Below, one piece after another: positions 1 through 13,735 of a stretch of DNA of 64,000 nucleotides. The translations under genes and the position numbers were made by a program. The notes beneath the pieces are model-generated. The model was not told the DNA's origin. It did no database searches and saw only the letters and a list, made by a program, of their open reading frames with translations. How positions within the stretch are numbered: the first letter of the stretch is position 1; each line of letters begins with the position of its first letter. This DNA comes from Rhytidiadelphus loreus. Its lineage: Eukaryota > Streptophyta > Bryopsida > Hypnales > Hylocomiaceae. The stretch lies in assembly GCA_947034895.1 (NCBI GenBank), contig OX344762.1:30608760-30672759 (forward strand), written 5' to 3'.

Positions 1-272
1 ATCGATGATACACACATCACAAGGACAAGAACTCCAATTCAATACATATTTAACATTCTCAAACATAATTATAATCACTTGATGCCACAACACAAACATA
101 CATTGCATCAACAACAACATTTACACACTAAATCATTACCTGCCACACATTTCCAATAGACAACTTGAATATCATATTAATTGTAAGAAGAAAATCCCCC
201 AAAAAAAATTGGGCTAGACTCGCACGTTCATCTAGCAATGGGTGACCAAAAATCAATTTGGAAAAAGGCTAA

Positions 273-553
273 CATTAGAAGAAATTTGAGGCCTCTAAAA
301 GGATGCCAATTTTGTACTTCCTTGTGCAATTTCAATGCAATTAGGAATTTTTTTTTCTGGATATGATGTGGCACTATTGGTGCCACATTAGCACCACATC
401 AAACTAGAGATTTTTTAAATATTTTTTTATTTTTTAAATATTTAAATAAAAATAAAAATAAAAATAAAAATAATTTTTATTTTTATTTTTATTTTACTTG
501 CATTGCAGGGTTGCTAAAAATAAAAAACTGACAGCCTCAGATTTCTTCTAATG
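273..553. mobile_element. CATTAG-family MITE, copy A
   Basis: Ends CATTAGAAGAAATTTGAGG and CCTCAGATTTCTTCTAATG are inverted. The core is pure A/T with a repeated AAATA tract. It belongs to the seven-copy family described in the findings. Confidence 0.7.
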
Positions 554-2760
554 ATACCACTCTTTCCTTACCGTTCCAACTCCCAACTTTCTAGTAGAAA
601 AACACACAACTCTTGAAATCCATCTTTATGTGGCAAATCCAAATTGGACTCTAATTACCTTTCATCCACTAAACTCTTCCACCACTTAGATACACTATAA
701 CACCTAATTGACATCACAACCTATATTAGAAAGGCAAAAATTTGGATTTAACACTTGAAAATTGGAAATTGTTCATCACCTAAAATTTTAATTAAATTCT
801 CCTTGTTCTACATTGTGAATGTCAAGTAATTGAAAAATTAGTGGTTGTAGGTGAAAATGATACAAAAATGGTTTGAAATGAATTTTAGATGATAATCAAA
901 ATGCTTGAAGTAGTATGAAATAATTCAAATCACATTATATGGATTGCATCCAAATTTGACAAATATTTGTGTTTCTCGCAAATTTACATAATGTCAAATC
1001 TTGATGAGTGCAAATTAGTGCTATTATTGTACTATGGGAAACTAAAATTGAATGAACTTGAATACCCTACCGAATGGTCCAGGTTAGCCAAAAGTTATTT
1101 ATAAACAGATGCCACAATTTGTGGAATTTAAATATTAAAACTATCCTTAAGCATATGTTCAATTTTACCTCTCAACTTTAATTAATTTTTGGTAGGAAAT
1201 GTAGACTCTAAACACTCTGAATGAAATTTTACTATGATAAATCTCAATAGACACTTTGCTATTGAATTTTTGTTGGTGAACTTTTGCCCATATTACTAAT
1301 CAATTAACTTAACCCTAAAATGCATCATATAACTTTTGGGGTACTTTCGAATATTTTAATAAAGCCCCAAGGATGGAAAAAAAAATATATTATTTCATCT
1401 AATTTTTTGGTAGAAAGTTATTTGAAGCCATTTTCAATTAATTATGTCAAATAATCACTCCTTTTGATATTCTTTTTTACTTACTTTCATAAGAAGATGA
1501 CAAATCTTGTTATGTGATTTGACAAATTCTTTCTCATTTATCTTTATTTGTATTTTAGTCTTAAAACATTGATTTTGAATTTGAGACCTATTAGCCCCTA
1601 ATGACCTGGGGGGTTCAAAATAGGCCAAAATTGCCATGAACTTTAGCAATATTTTTGCTCATTTTTTCTTGAGATTAGATAGAATGTAACCATTGGATCT
1701 TGATGTTCACATTGACACTAAGTACCTCAAAAAATTCCAGATTATTTGACCCCAAGATTTAGGAGAAATTTAAGTTGGAAGTTTTATTTGGATCATTGGA
1801 AATACAAGGCAACACACTTTAAAGGAGCATATCTTTATGTGAATATTTTGAAAAGATGTTTTTTTGCACTTAATGAAAGATAAGAGAGTTGAGAATGTAT
1901 GTGTAAAATTTCACAACAATACAAGCATTTTTCAATTCATAGTGGAGCTTGCAATGCACTTTGGTCATTGAAATGAGAGTAGTGTTGTAGGATAAAGAAA
2001 GATGGGACACTTGGCTTCTCCTCTAAATCTTTGGATCTGACCTGCTTGAGGTGGGCAAGAATTACATTGGTTGGCTACGTTTTTTGTCCATGTCCAAACC
2101 AAACCCCCAAAAATGAGTTGTAAACTACATTACACTACTTAACTTTGAAAAAAATCCACAAGGAAGAGTTTAATTTAGAATTTGATGAAACTACTACTCC
2201 ATTTCATAACATAGTCTATTTCCTAAAAATAATTTTCATTTTTAAAAAACCTCAAAGTTTGAGAAGAGACAACTCAAAAAAAAGGGGCAACAACTAAAAA
2301 ATGGTGGCTTGAGTCATTAGGGTTAATAAAACAAAGTTTACTAAGTCTAGTTTCTACCCCAATTTGAATTAATAAAAAGTTCCTAAAATTCAATTTCATA
2401 TTTTTCAATTTTAGGAAGAATCAATGAATTGATTTGAACCATAATGTTCAGATTTTAAAAGCGTATTCTAAATTAGATATGATTTTTTTCATTTTTTCAT
2501 TCAAAAATTCATAGTAATTTCAAATTTTTAGAAAAAAGTCTGAAACTCTTATGACTTATACAAAAAATAGTAAAATTAGGTTGCTTTGACTAATTTTTGA
2601 CATTTTATATTATATAAATATTTATTGTTTCTACAATAATTTTTTCCATTACCCCCATCCTTAAGACCATATCTTCGTCTCCAATATTCTACACTATCCA
2701 TCCTCACCTCCATCAACACAACTACTGTAGCTCAATTCTTTCAATTGGATTTCAACATAC

Positions 2761-3677
2761 TTAACCCCTAAAGGACCATTGTCCTTTTGGAGGACAAATG
2801 CGATTTTAGGTAGATACCTACAGGCTGAATTTTTGTCCTGATTCTTAGAAACTGTTTTTGAAAATAGAAAAATTAATTACCTTCATGGAAATATATAATT
2901 TTTCAATTGGTGCTTGGGAACAAAAGTTATGCCCAAATAAGGGAGAAGGGGCAATAACAAAAATTTGAAAATTTGAATTTTTTGATTGAATTTTTTTTCT
3001 CTTATAGATTGTATTTTTGTCTACATGGAAACCTTTGATTCATTCTATTTGGATTTGTTATGAGACAGTTATGGGTAATTTTGTTTTTTCGGGCAATTAG
3101 AGCATCTTTCTGAAAAAATAACTTGTAGGATTCATTTTTGAATGCAATTTTTACAATTTTTCAAGTAAAAAAAGTTCCACATGGTTTAGTTTTTTTGTTA
3201 AAATAATCTCACCATAGGGATTAATGCATTTTAATTCATTCTTTGAGATATTAATAATTTAGATTTTCCTTCTATTTTGTACCTATTTCTACATAACAAC
3301 TTTTTAAGATTAAAATTAAGTTTTTTTGTCCTTTTTTTCTCCCATAGACCCTCAACTCAATCTTCCAATCTAAAGATTTCAAGCTCAAAACTTTGTATTG
3401 TAAAAAATTAAAGTTAGGAAGGTTCAAAGTCAAATAATCTAGTCCTGCAATGTGTTGAAAAACTTGTTTTTTCCACTTTAAACACAAATATCTTGCAATC
3501 TGTGTGGCCAAAATTTTTGAAGTTTTTTCTACACATTCCATCCCATTTAGGTGTTAGATCCTACGGTTGGATGTGCAAAAATTTCAAATTTCAAATTCTT
3601 TTACTCTTTGCTATAAAAATGATAGTTTTGAATGTTTTTTCAAAGAAAAAAGGCCTTGGTCTATTAGGGCCAGTTAA
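2761..3677 (-). mobile_element. TTAACCCCTAAA-family element 1
   Basis: Starts TTAACCCCTAAAGGACC and ends TATTAGGGCCAGTTAA (inverted, decayed). The interior matches elements 2 and 3 and the 14305-15020 segment, including the box around ATATCTTGCAATCTGTGTGG. Confidence 0.65.
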
Positions 3678-4278
3678 TGTCTTCAGCAATCTCGCAGACT
3701 AATCTCTAGAATGGAAGCTTATGGATCAATAGCCCAATACTCTTCAAGCTTAGTTTCTTACTAATCTTCTATAGTAGTACGATGGTTTAAAACTTAGCAA
3801 TTTAGGTGGTGTGGCTCTAGCAACAATGGTAAGGTGGGTCTTAAAAAACAAATTAACATTGTGTAGACCCTAAACCATGTGAAATCCTAATGTCAAGAAT
3901 AAATTTGAAGAGTCGCATACGCCTCCACATAGACAAATAATGAGTCATAAAATAACTTTTTTGGGTAAGGCAACTTGAATTTACTGTTTTTTGTAGAAGA
4001 TATGTCATTAAATCTTTGAAAAAATAAATATAGATGAATTTCTATTCATACATTGTTGCAAAATGGGAGCATGCAAAGAGAACTTTGAAGTGAAAAAGTG
4101 GTCATAGGCTTTGCATGAAAAAAATGTTTTTTTTTCCATCCTTTGAGACCTCACTGAAATCATCCATCCAAAGGACACACAACGTCCTGTCAGACCTTTC
4201 AGCGAAATTTCCTCAGGACATTTTTCGTCACAGAAGAATATTCGCGACGTCGTCCTCGTCGCACCAACAATGCCTGTG

Positions 4279-4286
4279 GCGCCAAA
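4279..4286 (-). promoter_or_regulatory. E2F-like site upstream of SWC2
   Basis: The minus strand reads TTTGGCGC, matching the E2F consensus TTTSSCGC, about 95 bases before the SWC2 ATG in a short GC-rich island (about 4140-4430) within AT-rich DNA. A site here would fit cell-cycle control of a chromatin gene. The match is by sequence only and could be chance. Confidence 0.3.
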
Positions 4287-4380
4287 CACACAATTCCCGT
4301 ACGAAGTTCTGAACGCCCTTCCAAATTGAATCCGCACTAGGAAATCAAATGATCGATTAGTGTCGCGGTTCCTTGGAATC

Positions 4381-7300
4381 ATGGCGCCGCAGCTGATCGA
4401 TCGTCCCTCGCGGGCAACTCGCGGCAGACGGTAACATGTCCCTCTTTCCTTCTTTTCGTTTTGTGTGGCTTAATTGCTCGTGGTCTTGTGGAGATTGACG
4501 AGTTTGTCCGGACGTCTGTCCATTTTGGTTTGTGCCGCGTGTAATTGCTTGGTGACCGAGAGTTGGGAGGAAACCCTAATTGGGCATAGTTTTGACTGAA
4601 ACCCTAATAGGTGGGATTCTGTTTGGCTGTCATTCTGAGCTGTCCTTGGTTGTGGCGATGGCACTGGTGTTGTTCGATCAATCATGTCGGTAACTTTGTG
4701 GATCTTAAGTCGGTAACATTGATGCAGTAAATTTTTTGGAGTGAGTGTCGTTTTATTCTTCGTCACAGCGTGACTCTTTTCTATGACTCCACTGAGATAT
4801 ATTTGTGATTGAACAGATTATCGAAGTTGGTCGATGAGGAGATTGAAGCCGACGAAGAATTTTGGGGTCAGGATGCTTTTAAGGAAGTAAGGATTTGTGA
4901 TCCTGTATTCTTAGACTCTGATCAGGAAATTTCTCGTGTAGTTGTGATGTCTTCTTTATACGGTATATAGGTTATGGATGCTTTGAGAATTTAGGTTTTT
5001 TTTGCGTTATGTGCTGCTAGAAATGTTTCTTCAGCTGAAACTGATTTTTGCGTTTGATTGCCAGGATGTGGTAGACGACGAGTATGAAGAAGAACAGGAG
5101 CTTGCTGACGAGTTTGATAGTGATTTTAATGACGAGGTATTGGTCTTCGTGCAATCTTAGTATACTCTCTGAAGCGATAGTGTTGGATGGATTTTTATAT
5201 TTCATTTTGCTGCTGGATCCTTCAGCTTTCCACACAGGATCTTGAATATATACATTATGGAATTGGTAAAAGTAGGATTGAAAGAATCACAAATGTAGTC
5301 AGGATATCATAGTGCATAAGGGACGGACTTATCATGTGCGACCATGGAAAATACCGCTTGAACGTAGGATCTGGCGGCTCAGCTCTTATTGAGAATTCAC
5401 AGAGGTTGGGGTCTTCACGCAGGAAGAGGAATCTGACGATGGAGAGGCCGAGGAAAAAGAAAGGTTACTCTCGTTTTTCTAAGATTGTTGCCAATTGCTG
5501 TTTAATTTTTCAATTTTCTATCCCTTGGTTTATAGTGACTTCATTAATCTGTCAATACTTTGTAGTATCTTCTGTCCCACTGGGATCTTGGCCTGTAGTT
5601 TTGATTTTACATTTCAAGAGTCTATATGTTTCTTTATTAATAGTTTGTAATTGTAGCTTATACGTATGAATGTTAAGAAATGCCCACGAAGTTCAAGGTG
5701 ATTGGAAGCACGTTATGTGTGCTTCAGTTTGAAGTTTGCTCGAACATATTCAGCACTGGCGCTGGGCCTTGAATTCATATTGCAGTTTCATGTTAAAAAA
5801 CAAATTTGCGTCTCTTCCAGGGTCGGGGTGAACTGACCCCCTCGCTCGTCCCCCTCAAGTCAGTCCAGGGGGTGCAAGTTAAAAAAAGACCCCCTATTTT
5901 GTGCCTAGAAAATGTATACTCTACATCTCTCCTAGCTAATTTGGGGCCTCTGATTGCAAATATGAATTCAAAAATTGCAAATTTTATCATGCGTGGGAAA
6001 TAAAAGATTTCAGGGTTTTCCCTCGGGGACGAGCGAGGGGGTCAGTTCACCCCGCCTCGTCCAGTAGGGGTTTGCAAGACATTGATTAAACTGTTTTCAT
6101 GGTTCAGTCGTCCTAAAAGGAAACAAAAGTTGCCTCCTGGGAGGAAGCCGCTCAAGAAAGGTCCTTCTGGAAGTGCAAAAAACAAAGGCGTATCATTTCT
6201 GGAAGAAGCTGCAGCAGCGGCCGATGCAGGGGAAAGCCCTCTTCTTATTTTGGAGACTCCTCGCCAAGCAGTTCGCCCTAGTCCCGAAGAGAAGGAAGAT
6301 GGTGAAACGGAAGAGGGTGAGAAGTCCTTGCGGAAATCCACTCGAACTTCTGTGATTGTCAAGCAAGCTGAAAGGGACGCACAACGTGCTATACAACAAG
6401 CTCTGCCGAAGGTAGAGGATTTTGATATGCTTCTTAATGAAAGAGCCCCTCCAAATATTTAATGTATATCGTCGTTGCGCTAAGCATCTGTCTACAATTA
6501 TTTTCCAGGCAATATTTGAACACTTTAGCAGGATGATTTTGCAGGATTCTCCCTCTTAATTTCCTTGGTTTACCAGCATATGTCCACAAGAACTTGTATT
6601 CCATTTACTTCCAGTTAAGAGGTAATCGAAATTGGTTGAGCAACCCCGACGATGTTTAACACACGAATGTAATGCATACAGATACAGAAAAAGAAAAAGG
6701 AGGGTGAAGATAAAAAGATGACGCAGGAAGATATGCTTCTCGAAGCTGCACAGACTGGTATGTTTAGCTTCTTGTCATTGGTATGAAAATGACACGGAAA
6801 AGGTAACTTCAGTATATAAGGTAGTTCGTTATCTGCGGATTGGTATCTGGGTATCCTCGCTTTTTCTCCCATGTTCAGTGGTTAGTGTATTGTTTTTGAG
6901 GTCTTCTTAATTGTGGATTTATTCACCTTCTACTGCATTTGTACTTTTAAATACGGGGTCTCTCTTATTCTTTCTCTCATTCTTTTGTTCTACTTATGTG
7001 ATTTATTTGTCTTATTTGATACTGTCGTTAAGAATAGTTTGTACATGGTATTCTTTCTTGTGAATGGGTCAGTCTTATAATGGGATCTGGGCTTGCAGAA
7101 ATTCAGAACCGTCAATCTTTAGAGACATTGCTGGCACGTGAAGAGGAGGTTAAGCGGAAAGCAATAATCCACAAGGAAGTGTACAGTGGTCCTCTTATTA
7201 GATTTTATTCCAAAGCCGGTATATCCTCTTCAAGCCTGTATATTCTGTCACTGTCCAATCAATTGAACTTCCAGACTTACATAGAGTGTTACAAGATTAT

Positions 7301-8894
7301 TACTCATCAAATTGATGGATTTTGGGGAAGCACATCTTGTGATTTCTTACCACTAACTAAATAATTATACTGATCCCGCAGCTAGCTAGAATTTTAGTTT
7401 GTGTTGTCAGATTGCTATAAATATGATGGGAAGAAGAAAGTGATTGTCTAGTTTAGGGTTTAAACAGGATATGTGCTCTCGGTGTGAAGGCAGTCGCATA
7501 CTGTGAATGACCAATAGGTGTTACGTTAATAAATCTTAGTCAGCTTAAAGTGATACATGAATAACGTGTAGGTAATGCACCGGGTTTATTAAAATCTGCC
7601 TACTGGGAGGATGGCTGTGCTTGCAGGTGTCAACATCCTAGAGTTCATTAAAATGGCGGAAGTACCAGAGGTTATAAGGGCCAAGGCGCAACCATGTATG
7701 TTTGTTCTCTGAAGCACTCCCTTCATGCTTACTTCCTTTTAGCGTCTTCTTTTTACCTTCGTAGTATTTCCTACGATGTTCTGATTCTCTTTGGGGCTTT
7801 TGTGCAGATCCAAAGCAGCCTATTTGTGTCGTGACTGGGCTACCTGCTAAGTATGTGGAACTTCTTCTGCTCCTTTTTATGCGTCGACTGTTCTTATTGT
7901 TTATTCATTCATGTCCTGTGAGGAAATGTTACAGATGTAAAGTCATTTCCATGGCTGGTGGATTGCAATTCCATTTTATCATCAATAGTCTTTTTGGAGT
8001 TTGTACACCTGGCCACTCCAGTGATTCACAGCTTTTGTCTTAATCATCTGTGAAGGTATCGAGATCCGAAGTCGGGCTATCCATATGCCACCAAGGAAGC
8101 CTTCGCTTTTATTCGTGAAAGGTAAGCTTTCTCAATTCTCCTCTGATTAAAATTGTTTGCAGTCTTTTTCTAGACTGATTACTGCACGATTCATTTGATG
8201 AAACTTGTGAAGCACAAAGATATTTGCTCTGTGTATTTTAAATGTAGTAGTTCCTTGTATTTGTTCGTCTCATCTTTAAAGTAGCAATATTAACCTTTTA
8301 CTTGTTTTATTCAGTATACGGAAAAGGGGGCGCATATCTCGAAGCGACTCACTAGAAAAATTTCAAAGAAAAAGAACAAAAGTGGAGAGAGAGAAATCTA
8401 CACCTGGTAGTCGAGCGGGTTCTGTCAAGATTAAATTCAAGAAACCTGATGAGGCTGTTTCAATGGAAGCAAATGCTCTAGTAGAGAAGAGACCGGCTGG
8501 CGGTGCTGGACCTTCAGGAACTACGAGTTCTACCCTGAACAGACCTGAGAACGCAAACCCGGCAGTTGTACCTAAAACTCCGACTCCGGCCCCCCCTCCG
8601 ATCCCGCTGCCAAGGCCAATGGTGGAAGCGAATGAAGCAGATTTTATGTTGGAAGACTTGGAAGTCTCATTACCTTCGAATCTCGATAGTGGCCTGTCCA
8701 TCCAGACATCAGGCATTGGTTCAGGTGGCGATTTTGGAGGGCAAGGAGGTGCTCAGGAACTTCAACTCGAGCATGTGCTGAATATTTCACCAACAGGACC
8801 TGATCTGCCCAGATTTTCTGAACGTTATGATCTTAGTATGGATAGTCAAGGGAACAGTTTGCTATTAGATGATTCATGGTTGCAGAACACTTGA
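4381..8894 (+). CDS. SWC2: SWR1 complex subunit 2 (YL1 / VPS72 family)
   Basis: Eleven exons join in frame: 4381-4430, 4817-4886, 5065-5136, 5423-5463, 6108-6411, 6682-6757, 7099-7218, 7627-7695, 7808-7850, 8056-8121, 8315-8894, giving about 496 residues. The product resembles YL1/SWC2, the nuclear subunit that binds the H2A.Z-H2B dimer and helps the SWR1 remodeller deposit H2A.Z. Visible marks: RATRGRRL and FWGQDAFKE near the start, an acidic stretch (about residues 40-78) typical of the H2A.Z-binding region, a Lys-rich segment, the family signature MTQEDMLLEAAQT (about 190-203), LARE.EVKRKAI (about 214), and the YL1 C-terminal domain (about 260-304, YRDPKSGYPYATKEAF). The last exon adds about 190 residues rich in Pro, Ser, Gly and acid, longer than I recall for plant homologues. 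Intron 4 carries a MITE. The acceptors of exons 4 and 6 each have a nearby in-frame alternative. Family assignment is firm; exact ends are inferred. Confidence 0.93.
5824..6054. mobile_element. GC-ended MITE in SWC2 intron 4
   Basis: A 231-base element with near-perfect terminal inverted repeats of about 30 bases (CGGGGTGAACTGACCCCCTC at the left, its complement at the right). It lies wholly within intron 4 of SWC2. Its ends are GC-rich while the middle is AT-rich. I could not define a clean target site duplication. The inverted termini are seen directly; the superfamily is unknown. Confidence 0.75.
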
Positions 8895-9253
8895 ACGTTC
8901 TTATTTATCCATGTACATAATTTCTTTTTGTGTTGACTCACAAATTCCTTTTCTGAATTGATCTTTGTGGAAGAGCAGAGACTAGTAGAACCGGAACTGT
9001 GAAGTGACCTGGGATGTTTGACCACTGCAAAACAGTGAATGTGTGGTTGCATGTGTAGTTTCATGTCGCCGCTCCAGACTGACTCGATAAGCAGTTAAGC
9101 CAAGAATTGTGCATTCCAGTTGCCAACTGCCCTTTTGCTGTGATCCCTCCAAGAAAGTTGAAATCCTACCTGAGGTCCTAAGGGTTGGAAAATGTCTTGA
9201 GTCAAGCCTAAGAAAAACACTATTGTACACCAACAGAGGTTTTCTGACTTTAG

Positions 9254-9490
9254 TTAACCCAGGAAGGACGCCGCGGACACTAAGTGTCCGATGAATGACA
9301 AGGAATTCTCCAGTGTAACACTGTAGGACAGAACTACAACTATTCATCCTTGGAATTCTTTGTGGAAAGTGGAGAACATCTATAGTAGCCTGACTTCCAG
9401 TGAGTACTTTTGGATTTTTTTATTCCAATGACTCTCACGGTTGCACAATGCATGATTTTCAGGGTCACCCCTGCATCGTTCTAGGATTAA
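9254..9490. mobile_element. GAATGACAA-group element, copy 1
   Basis: Bounded by TTAACCCA and GGATTAA. Shares CGATGAATGACAA, AACTATTCATCC and TTCCA(A/G)TGAGT with 34011-34228. A decayed third copy lies near 10385-10600. Confidence 0.55.
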
Positions 9491-9573
9491 CCCTTAAGGT
9501 AGCATGCTCTAAAAGCATCCATTTTCTTCAAATTGCCCCTATTTTTAGGTGGAGAATGGAGATGGGGTGATCC

Positions 9574-10049
9574 TTAACCCTTAACCCCTCAAAGTCCAAG
9601 GGGCCATTTTTTGACCTCTCACCTATTCAATAGGTAAAAGTTATAACTTCATATTCATACATTCTAAGAAGTCTATGTAAATGAATTTCATACTATGATG
9701 TTGATATTGAATGGGGAAACTCAAAAGTACAATTGACATCATGTAATAAGCTTGATGTACAATGAGTACTATCAATGAAAGTTCAAAATTGTGAAAAAGT
9801 ATCGAAATTGCTTGGGCTTTGAAGGGTTAAGTGCTCCAACGTCCATATTCTGGATGATGAATAGAGGGCTTTGAGGCAAAGTTTTATCCAACTAACTTTT
9901 CATTCATCTAATGTAACACTTGAATCTTGAAAAGACAACCTTCTTTAATGATCAATTTCATAAAATTGTGGAAAATGATATTTTTGTAGAAAGATATAAG
10001 CAAAAATGTGTCAAAATTAGAAAAAAGGATTGAGGGGTTAAGGGATTAA
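9574..10049. mobile_element. TTAACCC-ended element
   Basis: Left end GTGATCCTTAACCCTTAACC with CCCCTCAAAGTCC, right end TGAGGGGTTAAGGGATTAAA followed by TGGATCAC; near-inverse termini of about 28 bases enclose roughly 470 bases. Confidence 0.65.
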
Positions 10050-10899
10050 ATGGATCACTTTAGCAATTGAATGCTTGAAGGAAAAAATGTTTTTCTATTG
10101 CAAGAGTTGATCATTGTCTTTGATTTCCACATATCTCTTTACAAATTGCAAGAAGATGAATTTTGGGAGACCTATGGTGACAAATAGGTGCGTGTGCCCC
10201 CAATCTTTGAAAATTAATAGGTAATTCAAAAATGCTTGGAAAAATACAAAACCACTTGTATTAGGTTCCACATCTATTTTTCTTTCTCTGAAAAATAATC
10301 TAAAATAACTATGTCCATGAAAGCCTATGAAAAAGGTGGAACAACCCTTAAATGGTTGCTTTTAGAGCATACTACTTTAAATGATGCTGAGGACTTTTTT
10401 TGTCTGATGGATGGTAGAATCTTTTTATGTAGGACATAAGTGCTATTATTCATCTTTAGAATTTTGTGTAAAAAAGAGAGATTTTGTACATAAGCTTGAC
10501 TTCCAATGAGTATATATATATATTTATTTATTTAAGTAGATGATGTCACAATACGAAAAGGAATTATTTCCATCGTCACCAACTTGACATCTAAGGGTTA
10601 ATTTTTGAAGGATGGATAGGTTAGCATGAAAATCATCTTTTTTGTTACCAAAGAATTTAACAACACTCATTGGAGGTCAAGGTACTACACAAAACCTTCC
10701 CTTTTCAAACAAAATTTCAGAGATGAATATTTGCACTTACAACTACCTAATAGGATTCTTTATCATCCATTGGATATTTAATGTCCATGGTGTCCTTCTA
10801 AGATTAAATCAAGATATAATTATGCACAAAATTCTTTAGAGGTTGTGAAAAGTTGTCCTTCAGCCACTATTGAAATCTAAACCAAGGCTTTAGCCCCTA

Positions 10900-11748
10900 T
10901 TAACCCATAAAATACCAAGGCATTTTCTGGCTCCGAAACCACTGAAAACTGCCATTTCTGCTGCGATCACCCAAGAAACCAAAAGAAACATTCTTTTAGG
11001 ATCTAACCGTAGGATCTTGTAATTAACTTGTCTTGTATCATGAGGTAAAAATTTCATGAAGTTTGACCGTACGGATCAGAAGATATTAGCATTTGAAGTT
11101 GGAATAAGAAGTTTTTTTTGAATGTTGGCCTGCAATTTCAGATGACTTTGACCGCTGTTTGTGGATTTTTTGCACTACACACCATAAAGTTAAAATTTTT
11201 TATGTTGAGTAGAAGTAGGTCAAAAATTGAACAAAACTCTAAATTGTTAATAGCTCTAAGATGGAATTGAAACATCATAATCTCAACGGTGAGACTCTTC
11301 TTGCAAGCAAACTTTACCCTACCAAAAAAACAAAATTGAAAGAAACTAAAAATTGCATTCAGAAATGAATTCTAAAAGTTTTTTTTTCTGAAGATGAGTA
11401 TATTGCCTGAAAAATGAGATTGTCCATAACTTTCTCATTATTAGTCCAAATAGAATGAATCAAAGCTTCAAATGTAGACAGAACATAATCTTTCAGAAAA
11501 AAATCAAAAATTAAGAATTTTATTTTTTTGGTGTTTTTTTATTTATGCACGATGAATTGCTTTTTGAACTTTGGACGGCATAACTTTTGCTCCTGGGCAC
11601 TGATTGGAAAAAAAATTATATTTTTAGAAAGCTGATGTGATTTCCTATCTTCAAAAAAAGTTTTAAAAAATCAGGTCAAAATTTGAGGTCACACGAGCCT
11701 GCCCGAAATCCCAAGTGTTCCGAGGGGACTTTGGTACTTTATGGTTAA
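10900..11748 (+). mobile_element. TTAACCCCTAAA-family element 2
   Basis: Starts TTAACCCATAAAATACCAAGG, ends GGTACTTTATGGTTAA. Contains the family box GTAGGATCTTGTAATTAAC and AGATATTAGCATTTGAAG. It is inverted relative to element 1. Confidence 0.7.
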
Positions 11749-13735
11749 AAAATTGATTATCATTGCTAAAAGCATTTATGGTGCTCAATGGGTATCCAAC
11801 ACTTTTATTGGCTTGGTCATAATATTTTTGAATGGGAAAGCATGGAGGCATCCTTCTATAGGAGCATTGTAATAAGAACAAGAATATGATTCTTGTTTTA
11901 GTGGCCTTTAATGTATGGACAAGCTTGCGTTTAAGATGTTTTAGTGAAGGAAGGCTTGATTCATGAAAAGCAAAGGGTCCTTGTCAAAAATGTAATGGTC
12001 AAGATACATTTATGCATAACATTTGTTAGTGGTTGTTACAAGTTATCCCATTTTCCATTTTTGATGACACGACAAATCCAAGACTTAGAAAGCTTGACAT
12101 TCATTGTTGAAATCATTTATAGTGCTCAATGAATATCCAACACATGTCTTCTTTTTGTAGTTTTTGGTACCCTCTTACCTATAACGTGTTCTAGATTGTA
12201 CATGAAAAGAATCCATATTTTATTTATACAAGAGTGTACGAGTATTTCTTTTAGAATGTTGTGTAAAATTGAATCACAACTTAAGGTAATTACACCTATG
12301 TGTCCAAACAAGCAATTTAGCATGATTTCTATTATAAAGTTTAATTTTTTTTATAAATTCTTGTTGGAAGTCAAAAGGAAAATTCTAGATTCTCTTAGAA
12401 TGCATTTTTTGGACATCATATGACTAAACTATATAAGACTTTTCAAAGTATTGAAAATAGGTGTTTCTAAAACCAATCCTAGATTATCATGAATATTGGG
12501 AGTACATTTTATGCAAGAATTTGTAGGGTTTAGTTTTAGAAAGGGTTTATAGATAGGTGTTATTTTTTTATGGGGTTCAAGCTCTAGTCCTACTCTAAGC
12601 TCTGCACTCGGCTTAACTGGTGTTTAAGAGTACAATTTTATATAATGCCCAACCCATCTATTTCCCTGTAGCTTTCTATCTTGATATCTCTATACAATCA
12701 TGAGAAAATTTAGATGTGCTATTCCTATGTGCTCACCTAATACAACTAAGAAAAATTAGAAGTTCCTCAAGATGATCTAAATTTCAAGAGAATTTCAAGG
12801 AAAAAGTTGGAAAGATGAGAGGCAAGCACTATTGCCCTCCTATTTTAATAAATAAATAAATAAATAAACCATCAAATTGGAAGACCTTGCCACACTCACA
12901 CAATCTTGATAGGCCTACATCTTTAGTTTTTTAAATACCCATCATCTCCATGACAGGTTGGAAAATCAAAGTGGACATGTGCATCACCTTCTTTCTACCA
13001 AAGAACATGTGTTACACGAAAACAATTCCTAAAGCACCCTTCATCACCTTTGTACTTTTGTAGACAAATTGATTACAATGCATAACAATGTTCACCAAAG
13101 CTAGGGGGGTCTTTTCTCATATCCAAATCTAAAGTGGCATCCTCTAGCATTGGTGAAAAGTAATACAATCATGAGCAAGCAAGCCAAGAAGGATCTCTAA
13201 TTTTAATTAAAGGTCCCCTGCAAGATATCTTGGGAGAGAAATACCTACATTTCTTAGGAACCAAGGAAGAGGAAGTTTTCATATTTAGCAATGCCTTATA
13301 AAGAGTACTATGAGATTGTTCTAGGTGAAATTAGGACAAAAATTAAGTTTCTATAATAGGAAAGGGTTTCTAAGCTAAAGATTTATTATAACATGACAAA
13401 GTCTCCTTTCTAATACATATATGTAGTTCTAATGTAACTTGTTCATGACCTTTAGATATTTAATTGGACCCAGATCAAAAGCCTCTCAATGTACACCAAC
13501 CTTTGAGAAAGCTTGGAGTTAACCCCAAAAAGACCAAATTGTGTTTTTTTGGCAACTTAGTGATTTGGAAGTACTAAGAATGGAATTTTTATTTCTTTTC
13601 TTTGAAATTTTTATACAACATGTGGACAAGTTCTTTTTTAGGGCCAACAATTTTCAAAACTTTTGACAACATGGTAAAAAAAATTATTGAATAATAAGTA
13701 TTTTTCTTTCAAAATGGATAGCTCAAAAAAATTCT

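Larger units (their letters stand above)
1..4260. other. Gene-free AT-rich stretch
   Basis: Holds CATTAG copy A and TTAACCCCTAAA element 1. The rest is AT-rich sequence without splice-consistent coding segments. Confidence 0.6.

Noticed and set aside
4008..4382. 124-codon minus-strand open frame upstream of SWC2
   Set aside because: No family resemblance; it lies on the promoter side of SWC2 and its opening is explained by the GC-rich island.
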